From Deltaproteobacteria bacterium (GTDB lineage: Bacteria; Desulfobacterota; Syntrophobacteria; Syntrophobacterales; Syntrophobacteraceae): 64,000 nucleotides of DNA. The stretch's first letter is position 1. Each line of letters starts with the position of its first letter. The notes under the pieces were generated by a model. The model was given only the letters and a program-made list of their open reading frames with translations, had not been told where the DNA came from and made no database searches. The stretch is taken from the NCBI GenBank assembly GCA_012517315.1, contig JAAYVE010000021.1, positions 1-64,000 on the forward strand, written 5' to 3'. The translations under genes and the position numbers were made by a program. This document shows positions 37,459 through 45,983 of the stretch, in pieces.

Positions 37459-37851
37459 ATGGGGAGAGTCAAGAACAGCAACCTGTCGCCGTATTCGGCC
37501 GTCTGTATCGTAATGGTGGTGCTCATTTGCGGCGTGTTTTTCGCCTCTGTTGCCCTTGCAGCCCAGGCCGAGAAAACCCCGACCGCGACGCCGAAGGAAG
37601 TGACGGAGGCCGCAAAGACGCCAGCAGCAGCGAAGAAGGCTGCAGAGGCGCCGAAGCTTGCCCCTGGTGAGAAGGTGAACCTGAACACGGCAAGTAAAGA
37701 GAAACTGGAAGCCCTGCCAGGCATAGGACCGGAAAAAGCGCAGGCCATTATCGACGGACGACCGTATAAGAAAAAGGAGGACGTGACGAAAGTCAAGGGC
37801 ATTGGCGAGGCATCTTACGAAAAGATCAAGGACCACATTACGGTCGACTAG
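37459..37851 (+). CDS. Secreted ComEA-like helix-hairpin-helix protein
   Basis: The 130-residue product has a signal peptide or anchor (AVCIVMVVLICGVFFASVALAA), an Ala/Lys/Thr-rich linker (about 40-70) and a ComEA-type double helix-hairpin-helix (VNLNTASKEKLEALPGIGPEKAQAIIDGRPYKKKEDVTKVKGIGEASYEKIKDHI). Such domains bind double-stranded DNA without sequence preference, and in ComEA they pull DNA into the periplasm. No ComEC/ComF genes are visible here. The ribosome site AAAGGAG precedes the 37459 ATG. A role in DNA uptake with the Tad pilus or another pilus is possible but unproven. Confidence 0.85.
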   Translation: MGRVKNSNLSPYSAVCIVMVVLICGVFFASVALAAQAEKTPTATPKEVTEAAKTPAAAKKAAEAPKLAPGEKVNLNTASKEKLEALPGIGPEKAQAIIDGRPYKKKEDVTKVKGIGEASYEKIKDHITVD

Positions 37852-38150
37852 TTGAAGGTTGACAAGCGATTGCCCGGCGGACTCATGGGAGCGGAACCAT
37901 CTGGTGGCTGGACATCCGTTGAAAAGTCCCGGACGGGAGAGGAGGGGGCTTTTCACTTTGCCTGATGGGGACGTCGGCAGCGAATCGATGTGAGAAAATG
38001 GCAGGCTGCCAAGGGAACGGGGTGTCCTTGGCTCAGGTTCCCGGATCACACGGCTGAACAGGCCGATCGTCCTGGCTGGATGATTTCTGAAGGAACGTCG
38101 AGAGTCGCCGAGGGGCATTGCACAGAAGTCTGCCCCTTTCCAAAGGGGAG

Positions 38151-38182
38151 CGTGGCGGGCTCCATTGAGGGGGACCGCCACG
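38151..38182. repeat. Inverted repeat (CGTGGCGG ... CCGCCACG)
   Basis: The perfect 8-bp arms are 16 bases apart and are flanked by imperfectly complementary CCTTTCCAAAGGGG (left) and ACCCTTTGCCAAAG (right), so a longer cruciform of about 65 bp (38133-38197) can be drawn. Structure and setting recall repetitive extragenic palindromes, but only one copy was noticed in the window. Confidence 0.45.
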
Positions 38183-38200
38183 ACCCTTTGCCAAAGCGGC

Positions 38201-38230
38201 TTGACAGCGTTTGTCTCGGATTGGTATAGG
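38201..38230 (+). promoter_or_regulatory. Candidate sigma-70 promoter upstream of aapJ
   Basis: TTGACA, an 18-bp spacer and TATAGG. It is about 520 bp upstream of aapJ, so it would produce an unusually long leader. Confidence 0.35.
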
Positions 38231-38752
38231 TGGACTGTTCGATTGCCGGCGAAAACAGGTTTCCCTCTGAGATTCAAGCCGTTTTTCATGCCCGTGTGCA
38301 AGGGCACGCAGACCTTGGACGCAACCAGGGCGGCCCGCCTTGATGAGCGCAGAGCAGGCTGATCTGACCATCCCCCTTGAGGTGCTGCACCCTCGGTAAA
38401 ATGACGTCGGTTGCTGTGACGGATGAAGTATCCATCGGGCCGGTGTGAGTTCTCCATCGCGGCAAGAGTTGGGCTGTGCTGCGGGAAAGCGGTCCGTAGC
38501 CCGATCCGTTGGCCGTATTCCGAGAAATGCCGGTGCGGCAGCCGGTCTTCCGGCATCTCCGTTGCCGAATGCTCCCGCTGAAAAGAAACGCCGTTAATGA
38601 ATGCCAACCCCGAGTCAAAGGTTTGCGGGGGTCTTAGGGGTGGTGCAGGGCAAACACGGTGCCGGTCTATGCAGGGCCCGGAAAGAGGCGGCCTGGGATG
38701 TTCCCAGGGTGTGCCTTCATTGCCTTGAACTTTCATACGAGGGAGATGCGTG

Positions 38753-39778
38753 ATGAAGCGAGCCGAGAAGGTGGCAGTGGTCTTGTTTGCGGTTTTCTGC
38801 CTGTTTTCCGTATCCGCCGTACAGGCCGGCGAAACCCTGGATGCCGTCAAGACCCGCGGGTATGTATCCGTTGGCGTCAACGGCGGATTGTTCGGCTTCG
38901 GCATGCCAGATGAAAAGGGGGTCTGGAGGGGTCTGGACGTGGACACGGGACGTGCCGTGGCTGCAGCCGTATTCGGTGATGCGGAGAAGGTGAAGTTTGT
39001 GACCCTCACCACCCAGACCCGATTCACAGCACTGCAATCCAAGGAGATCGACGTCCTGTGCCGGAACGCCACCCGCACCCTGACCCGGGAAACGGACCTG
39101 GGGCTCAACTTTGTCACCGTGAATTATTACGACGGTCAAGGTTTTCTGGTCCCCAAGAAACTGGGCGTCAAGAGCGCAAAGGAACTCAGTGGTGCCAGCG
39201 TCTGCACGCTCCCTGGAACGACGACGGAGCAAAATGTCGGCGATTACTTCAGGGCCAACAACATGACCCTGAAGCCCGTCGTGATTGAGCAGAACACGGA
39301 GTTGAACCAGGCTTTCTTCGCCGGCCGCTGTGACTGTCTCACCTCCGATGCGTCCCAATTGGCGGGGATTCGCGCGGTGGCTCCAAACCCGGACGACTAC
39401 GTGATCCTGCCCGAGATCATCTCCAAAGAACCGCTCGCCCCCGTTGTGCGCCACGGGGACGAGCAGTGGAGGGACATCGTGGATTTCTGTGTTCTGGCCA
39501 TGATTGCTGCAGAAGACATGGGAATCACCTCCAAGAATGTGGAGGAGATGCTCGCCAGCAAAGACCCCAACATTCAGCGGTTCTTGGGTGTGACGCCGGG
39601 GAATGGGAAGGCCTTGGGCCTTGACGAGAAGTGGGCCTACAACATTGTGAAACAAGTTGGCAATTACGGAGAGGTGTTTGAGAGGAATGTCGGAGAAAAG
39701 ACCAAGCTAGGGATCAAACGGGGTCTCAACGCCCAGTGGAGGGACGGTGGTCTCATGTATTCCCCCCCGTTCAAATGA
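38753..39778 (+). CDS. aapJ: General L-amino-acid ABC transporter, substrate-binding protein
   Basis: The 341-residue product has a signal peptide (VAVVLFAVFCLFSVSAVQAG) and the AapJ-type binding-protein fold: TLDAVKTRGYVSVGVNGGLFGFGMPDEKGVWRGLDVDTGRAVAAAVFGD, then TRFTALQSKEIDVLCRNATRTLTRE and GRCDCLTSDASQLAGIR. It binds polar amino acids in the periplasm and delivers them to the permeases encoded next. ATG at 38753 follows GGGAG by 7 bases. First of four genes in the order J-Q-M-P. Confidence 0.93.
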   Translation: MKRAEKVAVVLFAVFCLFSVSAVQAGETLDAVKTRGYVSVGVNGGLFGFGMPDEKGVWRGLDVDTGRAVAAAVFGDAEKVKFVTLTTQTRFTALQSKEIDVLCRNATRTLTRETDLGLNFVTVNYYDGQGFLVPKKLGVKSAKELSGASVCTLPGTTTEQNVGDYFRANNMTLKPVVIEQNTELNQAFFAGRCDCLTSDASQLAGIRAVAPNPDDYVILPEIISKEPLAPVVRHGDEQWRDIVDFCVLAMIAAEDMGITSKNVEEMLASKDPNIQRFLGVTPGNGKALGLDEKWAYNIVKQVGNYGEVFERNVGEKTKLGIKRGLNAQWRDGGLMYSPPFK

Positions 39779-39831
39779 GATGCCGGGGGGGAGGGCTTTC
39801 AACACGTCGCTCCCATGAGGACGGAGAAACC

Positions 39832-41028
39832 ATGGCAGAGGATCTTTCGGCCGGCAATGATGCCTCGGCCTCAGAGGCAGTTCCCTTTTGGCATGATCCC
39901 GCGAAACGGGGGATGGCGTTCCAGGCCGCGTTCCTGATCCTCGTCCTCACCATGGGATACGTCCTGTTCACCATCACGCGTGGGAACCTCGAGCGTCAAT
40001 CCATCGCCACCGGCTTTGATTTTCTCACGCGGGAGGCGGGTTTTGAAATCGGTGAATCCCTCATTGCCTATTCTGCCGCCAACACCTATGCACGGGCCTT
40101 GGTCGTCGGAATTCTCAACACGTTGAAGGTTGCCGTCATCGGGATAGTGATGACCGTTGTCCTGGGTGGACTGGTGGGCGTCGCCCGCCTGTCGGCCAAT
40201 TGGCTCCTTGCGCGGTTGGCCGCAGCATACATCGAGGTGCTTCAGAATATCCCCATCCTGCTGCAGTTGTTTTTCTGGTATGCGATCTTCCGGGAGGTCC
40301 TCCCTTCCCCGCGCCAAACCATGAACCCGATTGCCGGGGTGTATTTCAACAATCGGGGTTTCTTCTTTCCCGTTCCCAAGCACGATCCGGCCCACGAAAT
40401 GATGGCGGCGGCCTTCGTCGCTGCATGGGTCGCGGGATTGTTCCTGCGCCGCTGGGCCAGAAGGCGGCAGGATTTGACGGGTCGGACTTTTCCCGGCTGG
40501 ACTTGCTCCGTCCTTCTCCTCCTCCTGTTTCCTTTTGGGGTCTGGCTGGCTTTCGGGGCACCTTCGGCGATGGAAATTCCCCAACTGAAGGGGTTCAACT
40601 TTGAAGGGGGACTTTCCATCAGCCCTGAATTCGGGGCGTTGCTCCTGGGATTGGTGCTCTACACGTCCGCCTTCGTTGCGGAAATCGTCCGGGCGGGCAT
40701 TCAGGCTGTCTCCCACGGTCAGACAGAGGCCGCCATGAGCATCGGACTGCGCCCGAGTCTTGTCCTGTCGCTCATCGTACTGCCCCAGGCCCTGAGAGTG
40801 ATCATCCCGCCCCTCACGAGCCAGATGCTCAACCTCACCAAGAACAGTTCCCTGGCTGTGGCCATCGGGTACCCGGACGTGGTATCGGTCGTGAACACCA
40901 CCATCAATCAGACAGGCCAGGCCATTGAAGGGGTTTTGATGATCATGACGGTTTATCTCGTCTTGAGCCTCGCCACTTCGGCGTTCATGAACTGGTACAA
41001 TAAAAAAATGGCACTGGTTGAGCGATAG
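39832..41028 (+). CDS. aapQ: Amino-acid ABC transporter permease AapQ
   Basis: The 398-residue permease has an N-terminal helix (FQAAFLILVLTMGYVLFTI), a large periplasmic insert, and the His/Glu/Gln-type permease signature split around an insert: YIEVLQNIPILLQLFFWYAIF and YTSAFVAEIVRAGIQAVSHGQTEAAMSIGLRPSLVLSLIVLPQALRVIIPPL, the latter including the EAA loop that contacts the ATPase. It forms a heterodimer with AapM. ATG at 39832 was chosen over longer frames on the basis of GGACGGAGAAA upstream. Five bases from its stop the aapM start follows. Confidence 0.92.
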   Translation: MAEDLSAGNDASASEAVPFWHDPAKRGMAFQAAFLILVLTMGYVLFTITRGNLERQSIATGFDFLTREAGFEIGESLIAYSAANTYARALVVGILNTLKVAVIGIVMTVVLGGLVGVARLSANWLLARLAAAYIEVLQNIPILLQLFFWYAIFREVLPSPRQTMNPIAGVYFNNRGFFFPVPKHDPAHEMMAAAFVAAWVAGLFLRRWARRRQDLTGRTFPGWTCSVLLLLLFPFGVWLAFGAPSAMEIPQLKGFNFEGGLSISPEFGALLLGLVLYTSAFVAEIVRAGIQAVSHGQTEAAMSIGLRPSLVLSLIVLPQALRVIIPPLTSQMLNLTKNSSLAVAIGYPDVVSVVNTTINQTGQAIEGVLMIMTVYLVLSLATSAFMNWYNKKMALVER

Positions 41029-41032
41029 ACCC

Positions 41033-42115
41033 ATGGAACCCCTTTCTTCTGAAGGCATGGGGGAGATCCTCTCTCCGCCGGCGACCACCCTAGGTTTCGT
41101 GGGTTGGGTTCGACGGAACCTTTTCAACGGGATCTTCAATTCCCTGGTGACCATGGTGGTCCTTGCCGTTCTGATGGCGTTCGTTCCCCGTTTCATCAAA
41201 TGGGCGCTCTTGGACGGTGTGTGGTATTCTTCCGGCCAGGGATGCAGGGAGGCAGGGGGAGCCTGCTGGTCGGTGGTGACCAGGAACCTGCGCTTCATCC
41301 TTTTCGGATTCTATCCCTACGAACAGCAATGGCGGCCCGTCCTATGCGTGGGCCTTTTCATGGGCCTTTTTGCCTTCAGCCGGAAGCCCCGCCATTGGAA
41401 TCGGCGCCTTCTCTACGCCTGGGGAACAGGGCTCTTGATCATGGGGGTGCTGATGCCCGGCGGCATCTTCGGGCTTGATTACATAGAACCCGCGCGGTGG
41501 GGGGGCATTTGCCTCACGTTACTCCTCTCCCTTTTCGGACTCACCGCAGCGTATCCCCTGGGAGTGATTCTGGCGCTGGGTCGACAGTCCAAGCTTCCTG
41601 TCGTCAAGAGCCTCAGCGTGATATACATCGAACTCATCCGGGGTGTGCCCCTCATCAGCCTTCTTTTCATGGCCTCGGTCATGTTTCCACTGTTCCTTCC
41701 TGAGGGGATCACCGTCAACAAAATCCTAAGGGCCCAGGCTGCCATCATTCTGTTTACGGCGGCTTACATTGCCGAGGTGGTGCGCGGCGGCCTTCAGGCC
41801 ATTCCCCGTGGCCAGTATGAAGCGGCGGAGTCCCTCGGCCTGGACTACACTCTAAAGATGCGCCTCATCATCCTGCCACAGGCCCTGAAAATCGTCATCC
41901 CCCCAACGGTGAGCATCCTCATTTCGGCATTCAAGGACACCTCACTCGTGGTCATCATCGGCCTCTTCGACCTGCTCAAGACCACCCAGGTGACACTCGC
42001 CAACCCCGAGTGGATGGGGTTCAGCACGGAGGCTTTCTCTTTCATAGCCGTCATTTATTTCGTTGGGTGCTTTTCCATGTCGAATTTGAGCCGCCGCCTG
42101 GAAAGGGAGCTTTAG
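41033..42115 (+). CDS. aapM: Amino-acid ABC transporter permease AapM
   Basis: The 360-residue permease shows an N-terminal helix (FNSLVTMVVLAVLMAFVPRFI), YIELIRGVPLISLLFMASVMFPLF and the EAA loop (AAYIAEVVRGGLQAIPRGQYEAAESLGLDYTLKMRLIILPQALKIVIPP). It is the partner of AapQ. The ATG at 41033 follows the aapQ stop directly; a TTG at 41018 would overlap aapQ. The ribosome site is weak, consistent with translational coupling. Confidence 0.92.
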   Translation: MEPLSSEGMGEILSPPATTLGFVGWVRRNLFNGIFNSLVTMVVLAVLMAFVPRFIKWALLDGVWYSSGQGCREAGGACWSVVTRNLRFILFGFYPYEQQWRPVLCVGLFMGLFAFSRKPRHWNRRLLYAWGTGLLIMGVLMPGGIFGLDYIEPARWGGICLTLLLSLFGLTAAYPLGVILALGRQSKLPVVKSLSVIYIELIRGVPLISLLFMASVMFPLFLPEGITVNKILRAQAAIILFTAAYIAEVVRGGLQAIPRGQYEAAESLGLDYTLKMRLIILPQALKIVIPPTVSILISAFKDTSLVVIIGLFDLLKTTQVTLANPEWMGFSTEAFSFIAVIYFVGCFSMSNLSRRLEREL

Positions 42116-42206
42116 CGGAGGTTTTTTTGAATGGGAGTGAAAAGCGCAGGCGGCTTTGGCCATGACATGGGAAAATCTGGCTTTTCGAGCCTGGGAAAAG
42201 GAATCC

Positions 42207-42983
42207 ATGATACGGGAATCGTCTGCCACCACTGAGAATCGGGTGTCCACTCAGCCCATCATTCAAATCATTGGACTCCACAAGTGGTTTGGGGAATTCC
42301 ACGTCCTCAGGAACATCAACCTCACGGTGAACAAGGGGGAACGCATCGTCGTTTGCGGACCGTCGGGCTCCGGCAAGTCCACCCTCATTCGCTGCATCAA
42401 CCGCCTGGAAGATCATCAGCGGGGTCGAATCATCGTGGACAATATCGAACTCACCCATGACATCAAAAAAGTGGAGAAGATCAGGGCTGAAGTGGGCATG
42501 GTCTTTCAACATTTCAACCTGTTTCCCCATCTGACCGTCCTGGAAAACCTCACCCTGGGGCCCGTGTGGGTGCGGAAAATACCGAAGGCCGAAGCGGAGG
42601 AGACGGCCATGCTGTTCCTGGAGAAGGTGCACATCGCTGAGCAGGCCCGCAAATACCCCGGTCAGCTTTCGGGAGGCCAGCAACAGCGGGTGGCCATCGC
42701 CAGAAGCCTGTGCATGAAACCGAAGGTCATGCTTTTCGATGAACCCACGAGTGCCCTGGATCCGGAAATGGTCAAGGAAGTGCTCGATGTAATGATTGAG
42801 CTCGCGCAGGATGGAATGACCATGATCGTGGTTTCTCACGAGATGGGTTTTGCCCGAAGCGTGGCTCACCGGGTGCTTTTCATGGATTACGGGCAAATCG
42901 TTGAGGAGAATACCCCCGAAGAGTTTTTTTCAAATCCAAGGCACGAGCGCACCAAGCTCTTTCTAAGCCAGATCCTTCATTGA
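42207..42983 (+). CDS. aapP: Amino-acid ABC transporter ATPase AapP
   Basis: The 258-residue ATPase has Walker [12 protein letters not shown]-loop [17 protein letters not shown], signature [15 protein letters not shown], Walker [15 protein letters not shown] and switch His in VVSHEMGF, all intact. It energises uptake through AapQ/AapM. ATG at 42207 has AAAAGGA upstream; a start at 42156 would add 17 residues. It ends the four-gene transporter operon; no terminator hairpin was seen in the 75 bp before the convergent gene. Confidence 0.94.
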   Translation: MIRESSATTENRVSTQPIIQIIGLHKWFGEFHVLRNINLTVNKGERIVVCGPSGSGKSTLIRCINRLEDHQRGRIIVDNIELTHDIKKVEKIRAEVGMVFQHFNLFPHLTVLENLTLGPVWVRKIPKAEAEETAMLFLEKVHIAEQARKYPGQLSGGQQQRVAIARSLCMKPKVMLFDEPTSALDPEMVKEVLDVMIELAQDGMTMIVVSHEMGFARSVAHRVLFMDYGQIVEENTPEEFFSNPRHERTKLFLSQILH

Positions 42984-43058
42984 TCTGTTTGTCTAATGGA
43001 AGGGCGAAATCCGGTTGCCTTGGACGCATGCGGTTTCGCCATGTTTTGGGCGACCGCT

Positions 43059-44060
43059 TCAGCCCCTGCAGGCGATGGGTCGGACGTCGGCCATGGTGCG
43101 GAGCCCCGGTTCAGCCTCCACCACCACAGGAATGGCATTGGTCATGATGGCGCAGGTGGCCACATCACCGTTTACCCCGTCGGTGATAGTCAGGTCGATG
43201 CGGGGTGAGCCCTCGATGACGATGCGCTCCAAGGGGTTCGGTTCACCAACGGACGCGCGAAAATTCAGGGTGATGACTTCTTCGCCGTTGCGATAGCCGC
43301 GGCCGATCTGGCTGACTCCGCTCGCCTGCCCGGGTTCGATGATGAGATGTTCTGTCGTGATCCTGGACGCCGCTTTCACGGGAGAAAGAATGTCCTCCGT
43401 CCTGTCGAGGGTCCACCCCAGTCCCGAGGCGATAAGGTGGATGGACTCGGTGAGTCCCACATGACGCAGAATCCCCTCCTTCGCTTTGGTCTGGAAGGCT
43501 TCCATGGTGAGTCCTGCTCCGATCTTTTTTTGGAAGGGGAGCCTTCGGTGCCGGGCATCCTGGATCCGTTCCACCCGGATATGCGTCACGTCTTTGCAGA
43601 TCCCGGTCATCACGAGGGGAAGGAAGTCCATGAGAAAGCCGGGGTTGACGCCTGTCGCCAGCACGGAAACGCTGTTCGCCACGGCCGCCTCATGGATCTC
43701 CCATGCGATGGCCGGTTGGGTGATCCAGGGATAGGTCAGTTCCTCGCAGCTGGAAACCACGTTCTTTCCGAAAGAGACGATCTCCAGAATCTGGGGTTTG
43801 ATCTTCTCCAGGGTTGAAGTGGTGGTCAAGACGACCGCATCGGCACCCGTCCGCCTCAAAACATCGGATGCGTCGCCGCTCACCGTGACTCCCAGGGGAG
43901 CGGGCAGACCAGCCAGTTCACCCAGGTCCCTGCCGATCTTTGCCGGATCTGTGTCCACTGCGCCCACAATTTGCAAATGAGACCTGCCTGCAATGTATTC
44001 CACCGCCTTCAGACCGATCGGTCCGGCACCGTACTGAATGACTCTGATCTTCCTCCCCAT
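43059..44060 (-). CDS. DapB-like NAD(P)-dependent dehydrogenase (2,4-diaminopentanoate dehydrogenase-like)
   Basis: The 333-residue product has an N-terminal Rossmann motif (RVIQYGAGPIGLKAVEYIAG, then GAVDTDPAKIGRDLGEL) and a dihydrodipicolinate-reductase-like C-terminal domain. Length and motifs (VVSSCEELTYPW, ATGVNPGFLMDFLPLVMT) match the family that includes ornithine-pathway 2,4-diaminopentanoate dehydrogenase, but many relatives have other amino-acid or keto-acid substrates. Placed between an amino-acid importer and a TAXI-TRAP transporter, it may degrade an imported amino acid. The start has GGAGAGAAGGA upstream. Confidence 0.75.
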   Translation of the reverse strand: MGRKIRVIQYGAGPIGLKAVEYIAGRSHLQIVGAVDTDPAKIGRDLGELAGLPAPLGVTVSGDASDVLRRTGADAVVLTTTSTLEKIKPQILEIVSFGKNVVSSCEELTYPWITQPAIAWEIHEAAVANSVSVLATGVNPGFLMDFLPLVMTGICKDVTHIRVERIQDARHRRLPFQKKIGAGLTMEAFQTKAKEGILRHVGLTESIHLIASGLGWTLDRTEDILSPVKAASRITTEHLIIEPGQASGVSQIGRGYRNGEEVITLNFRASVGEPNPLERIVIEGSPRIDLTITDGVNGDVATCAIMTNAIPVVVEAEPGLRTMADVRPIACRG

Positions 44061-44369
44061 GTTCTTCCTTCTCTCCTCTTTCCGTTGGATGAAAACCTGT
44101 TCGGCCTTCCCTGTGCCGCTTATAATTCATCATATTCAAGCGGTTGGATCAATTGCCTGCTCCGGAGCCTGCAATAACCGGGGGAAAAGCGAATGTCAAC
44201 GGGATTTTCGTTGCCCGTTGGAGCGTGAGTGGATTGACGGGTGTGCTCCGTGAATCTTCTCGGCGAGATTGACACCAGAAGCGTGCTATTCTAATATCAA
44301 GCTCCCTTCAGAAGTGCACGGCGCTGGCCCCATCATTCGTAAACTGACTGCAACAGGAGGAGGTCGATC
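44061..44369. other. Divergent intergenic region
   Basis: About 310 bp between the dehydrogenase and TAXI-TRAP genes. It contains the good sigma-70 promoter listed separately; the rest shows nothing recognisable. Confidence 0.5.
44269..44297 (+). promoter_or_regulatory. Sigma-70 promoter for the TAXI-TRAP operon
   Basis: Perfect TTGACA (44269-44274), a 17-bp spacer and TAATAT (44292-44297), 72 bp upstream of the binding-protein start. This is the best vegetative-type promoter seen in the window. Confidence 0.7.
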
Positions 44370-45320
44370 ATGAAGAAGAGCGTAGTGGGCACCGTATGTT
44401 TTTTGGCCTTGATCGGCATGTTCACGGCGGTCCATGCGGCGGATGTGCAGCTCATTCTTGCCACGGGAGGGACGGCCGGAACGTATTACCCCTTCGGTGG
44501 CGCCATGGCCAAGATCTGGAATTCGAAGATACCCGGCATGAACGTGACCGCCCAGACCACCGGCGCCTCGGCGGAGAATGTCCGGCTTGTCAACAAGAAG
44601 GAGGCGGAACTGGCACTGGTTCAGAGTGACACCCTTGACTTTGCCTTCAACGCAAAGGAGGCTTTCAAGGAGAAGCTCACCGGCATGAAGGCCGTTGCTG
44701 TGTTGTATCCCGAGATCATCCAGGTGGTCGTGGCCGCGGACAGCCCCGTGAAGGATTTTACGGGCCTGAAGGGACTGAAGGTGGGTGTGGGGGCCCCCGG
44801 AAGTGGGACCGAGGCCAACTTCCGACAGCTGTGCGATGCCTACGGCATTTCCAAGGACGACGTGAAGGCCCAGTTCCTCTCCTTTTCCGAAAGTTCCGAG
44901 CAGTTCAAGGACAAGCACATCGATGCCTTCATCGTGACAGCGGGAATCCCCAACTCCGCCATCATGGACATCAGCACGCAGCAAGCCATTCGGATTCTGA
45001 ACATCACGGGGGAGCCGCTGAAACAGCTCGAAAAGAAGTATCCCTTTCTCTCCCCCGCCAAGATTCCCTCCAACACCTATAAGGGAATCACCGAGGACGT
45101 GAACACGGTGGCTGTTAACGCGGTCCTCATCGTGAGTGACGGGGTGAAGGACGACGTCGTCTACTCTCTCACCAAGGCCCTCTTTGAGAATCAGGCCGAA
45201 CTTGCGTCGGCTCATGCCAAGGGCAAAGAGTTGAGACTGGAGAGCGCGGTGAAAGGAGTCTCCATCCCGTTTCATCCCGGGGCCATGAAATACTATAAGG
45301 AAAAGGGACTCATGAAATAA
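44370..45320 (+). CDS. TAXI-family TRAP transporter substrate-binding protein
   Basis: The 316-residue product has a signal peptide (VGTVCFLALIGMFTAVHAA) and the TAXI core: LATGGTAGTYYPFGGAMAKIWNSKIPGMNVTAQTTGASAENVRLV, then DFTGLKGLKVGVGAPGSGTEANFR. TAXI proteins bind small carboxylates such as glutamate or 2-oxoglutarate, but the ligand cannot be read from sequence. The ribosome site AGGAGGAGGT is very strong. The DUF1850 protein and fused permease genes follow, the standard TAXI-TRAP set. Confidence 0.93.
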   Translation: MKKSVVGTVCFLALIGMFTAVHAADVQLILATGGTAGTYYPFGGAMAKIWNSKIPGMNVTAQTTGASAENVRLVNKKEAELALVQSDTLDFAFNAKEAFKEKLTGMKAVAVLYPEIIQVVVAADSPVKDFTGLKGLKVGVGAPGSGTEANFRQLCDAYGISKDDVKAQFLSFSESSEQFKDKHIDAFIVTAGIPNSAIMDISTQQAIRILNITGEPLKQLEKKYPFLSPAKIPSNTYKGITEDVNTVAVNAVLIVSDGVKDDVVYSLTKALFENQAELASAHAKGKELRLESAVKGVSIPFHPGAMKYYKEKGLMK

Positions 45321-45461
45321 GGCGACGTTCAGGGGCGAGCCGCGGGAGGAATAAGACCCTCCCTCGATGCTGCGGCCGTAGACGTGTTTGACGGGAAACC
45401 TCTGTCGCCCTCTCCTTTGCATTCACATCGGGCCGGGGAGAGGGCTCTTCAAAGCTTCCCG

Positions 45462-45983
45462 ATGCGCGAGAGGACAAAGGGTTTTCCAACAGCCATCGCA
45501 ATCTTTTTTTTCGCCGCAGCACTTGTCTGGCTCCTTTTTTTCCGACCTCATGCTCAAGTCCTCGAAATCAGTCTCCTCACCGATCAGCGGGTTGTGTGGC
45601 GTTCCCTGGCGGATCGGGGAGAGGAATTTGTCATCTCCTACGTCCATTCGGTGAACAAACGCCCCGTCTTTGATACGCTGAGGCTGGACGGGGATCGCAT
45701 CGTCATCGTGAAGTCCCGTTTCGACAGCTTCGGCGCCGGCATGCCGGAATCGTCCACGGGAGAGGGAACCCTTGAGTTTGCGCCGAATGGATGGCTCCAG
45801 TGGACGGTGAACCGACCGGTCACCGATTTTGTCGTGCGGGTGGGAAGAGTCGCCGACCACCGTCTTTTTTTCAGGGGAAAGGAGTACCCGCTGTCCGCCA
45901 TAGGGGAACCCGGGAGCGGGCTCCGCTTTCGGGCACGCTGGATGTCACTCTACGAGGCAATGAAAGGCAGGTGTGATTCGTGA
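45462..45983 (+). CDS. DUF1850 membrane-anchored protein of TAXI-TRAP operon
   Basis: The product has an N-terminal anchor (AIAIFFFAAALVWLLFF) followed by the DUF1850 domain (LEISLLTDQRVVWRSLADRGEEFVISYVHSVNKRPVFDTLRLDGDRIVIVKSRFDSFGAGMPE). DUF1850 genes regularly sit between the TAXI binding protein and the TRAP permease; their function is not established. The start at 45462 lacks a clear ribosome site, and a frame to 45384 exists. It overlaps the permease gene by four bases (GTGA). Confidence 0.82.
   Translation: MRERTKGFPTAIAIFFFAAALVWLLFFRPHAQVLEISLLTDQRVVWRSLADRGEEFVISYVHSVNKRPVFDTLRLDGDRIVIVKSRFDSFGAGMPESSTGEGTLEFAPNGWLQWTVNRPVTDFVVRVGRVADHRLFFRGKEYPLSAIGEPGSGLRFRARWMSLYEAMKGRCDS

Larger units (their letters stand above)
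37852..38752. other. 900-bp non-coding region
   Basis: No plus-strand gene is credible. It contains a strong dyad and a candidate promoter, described separately. On the minus strand an open frame crosses the whole region and both flanking genes, but its composition is Arg/Pro/His/Ser-rich and not protein-like. It may be a dispersed repeat or the remains of an inserted element. Confidence 0.45.

Noticed and set aside
37393-39117. 574-codon open frame on the minus strand
   Set aside because: It runs antisense through the ComEA-like gene and the start of aapJ, both strongly supported. Its translation is rich in Arg, Pro, His and Ser with no domain pattern, as expected of a shadow in GC-rich DNA.
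39871-41298. 475-codon minus-strand frame over aapQ and aapM
   Set aside because: Polar, low-information sequence antisense to clear permease genes.
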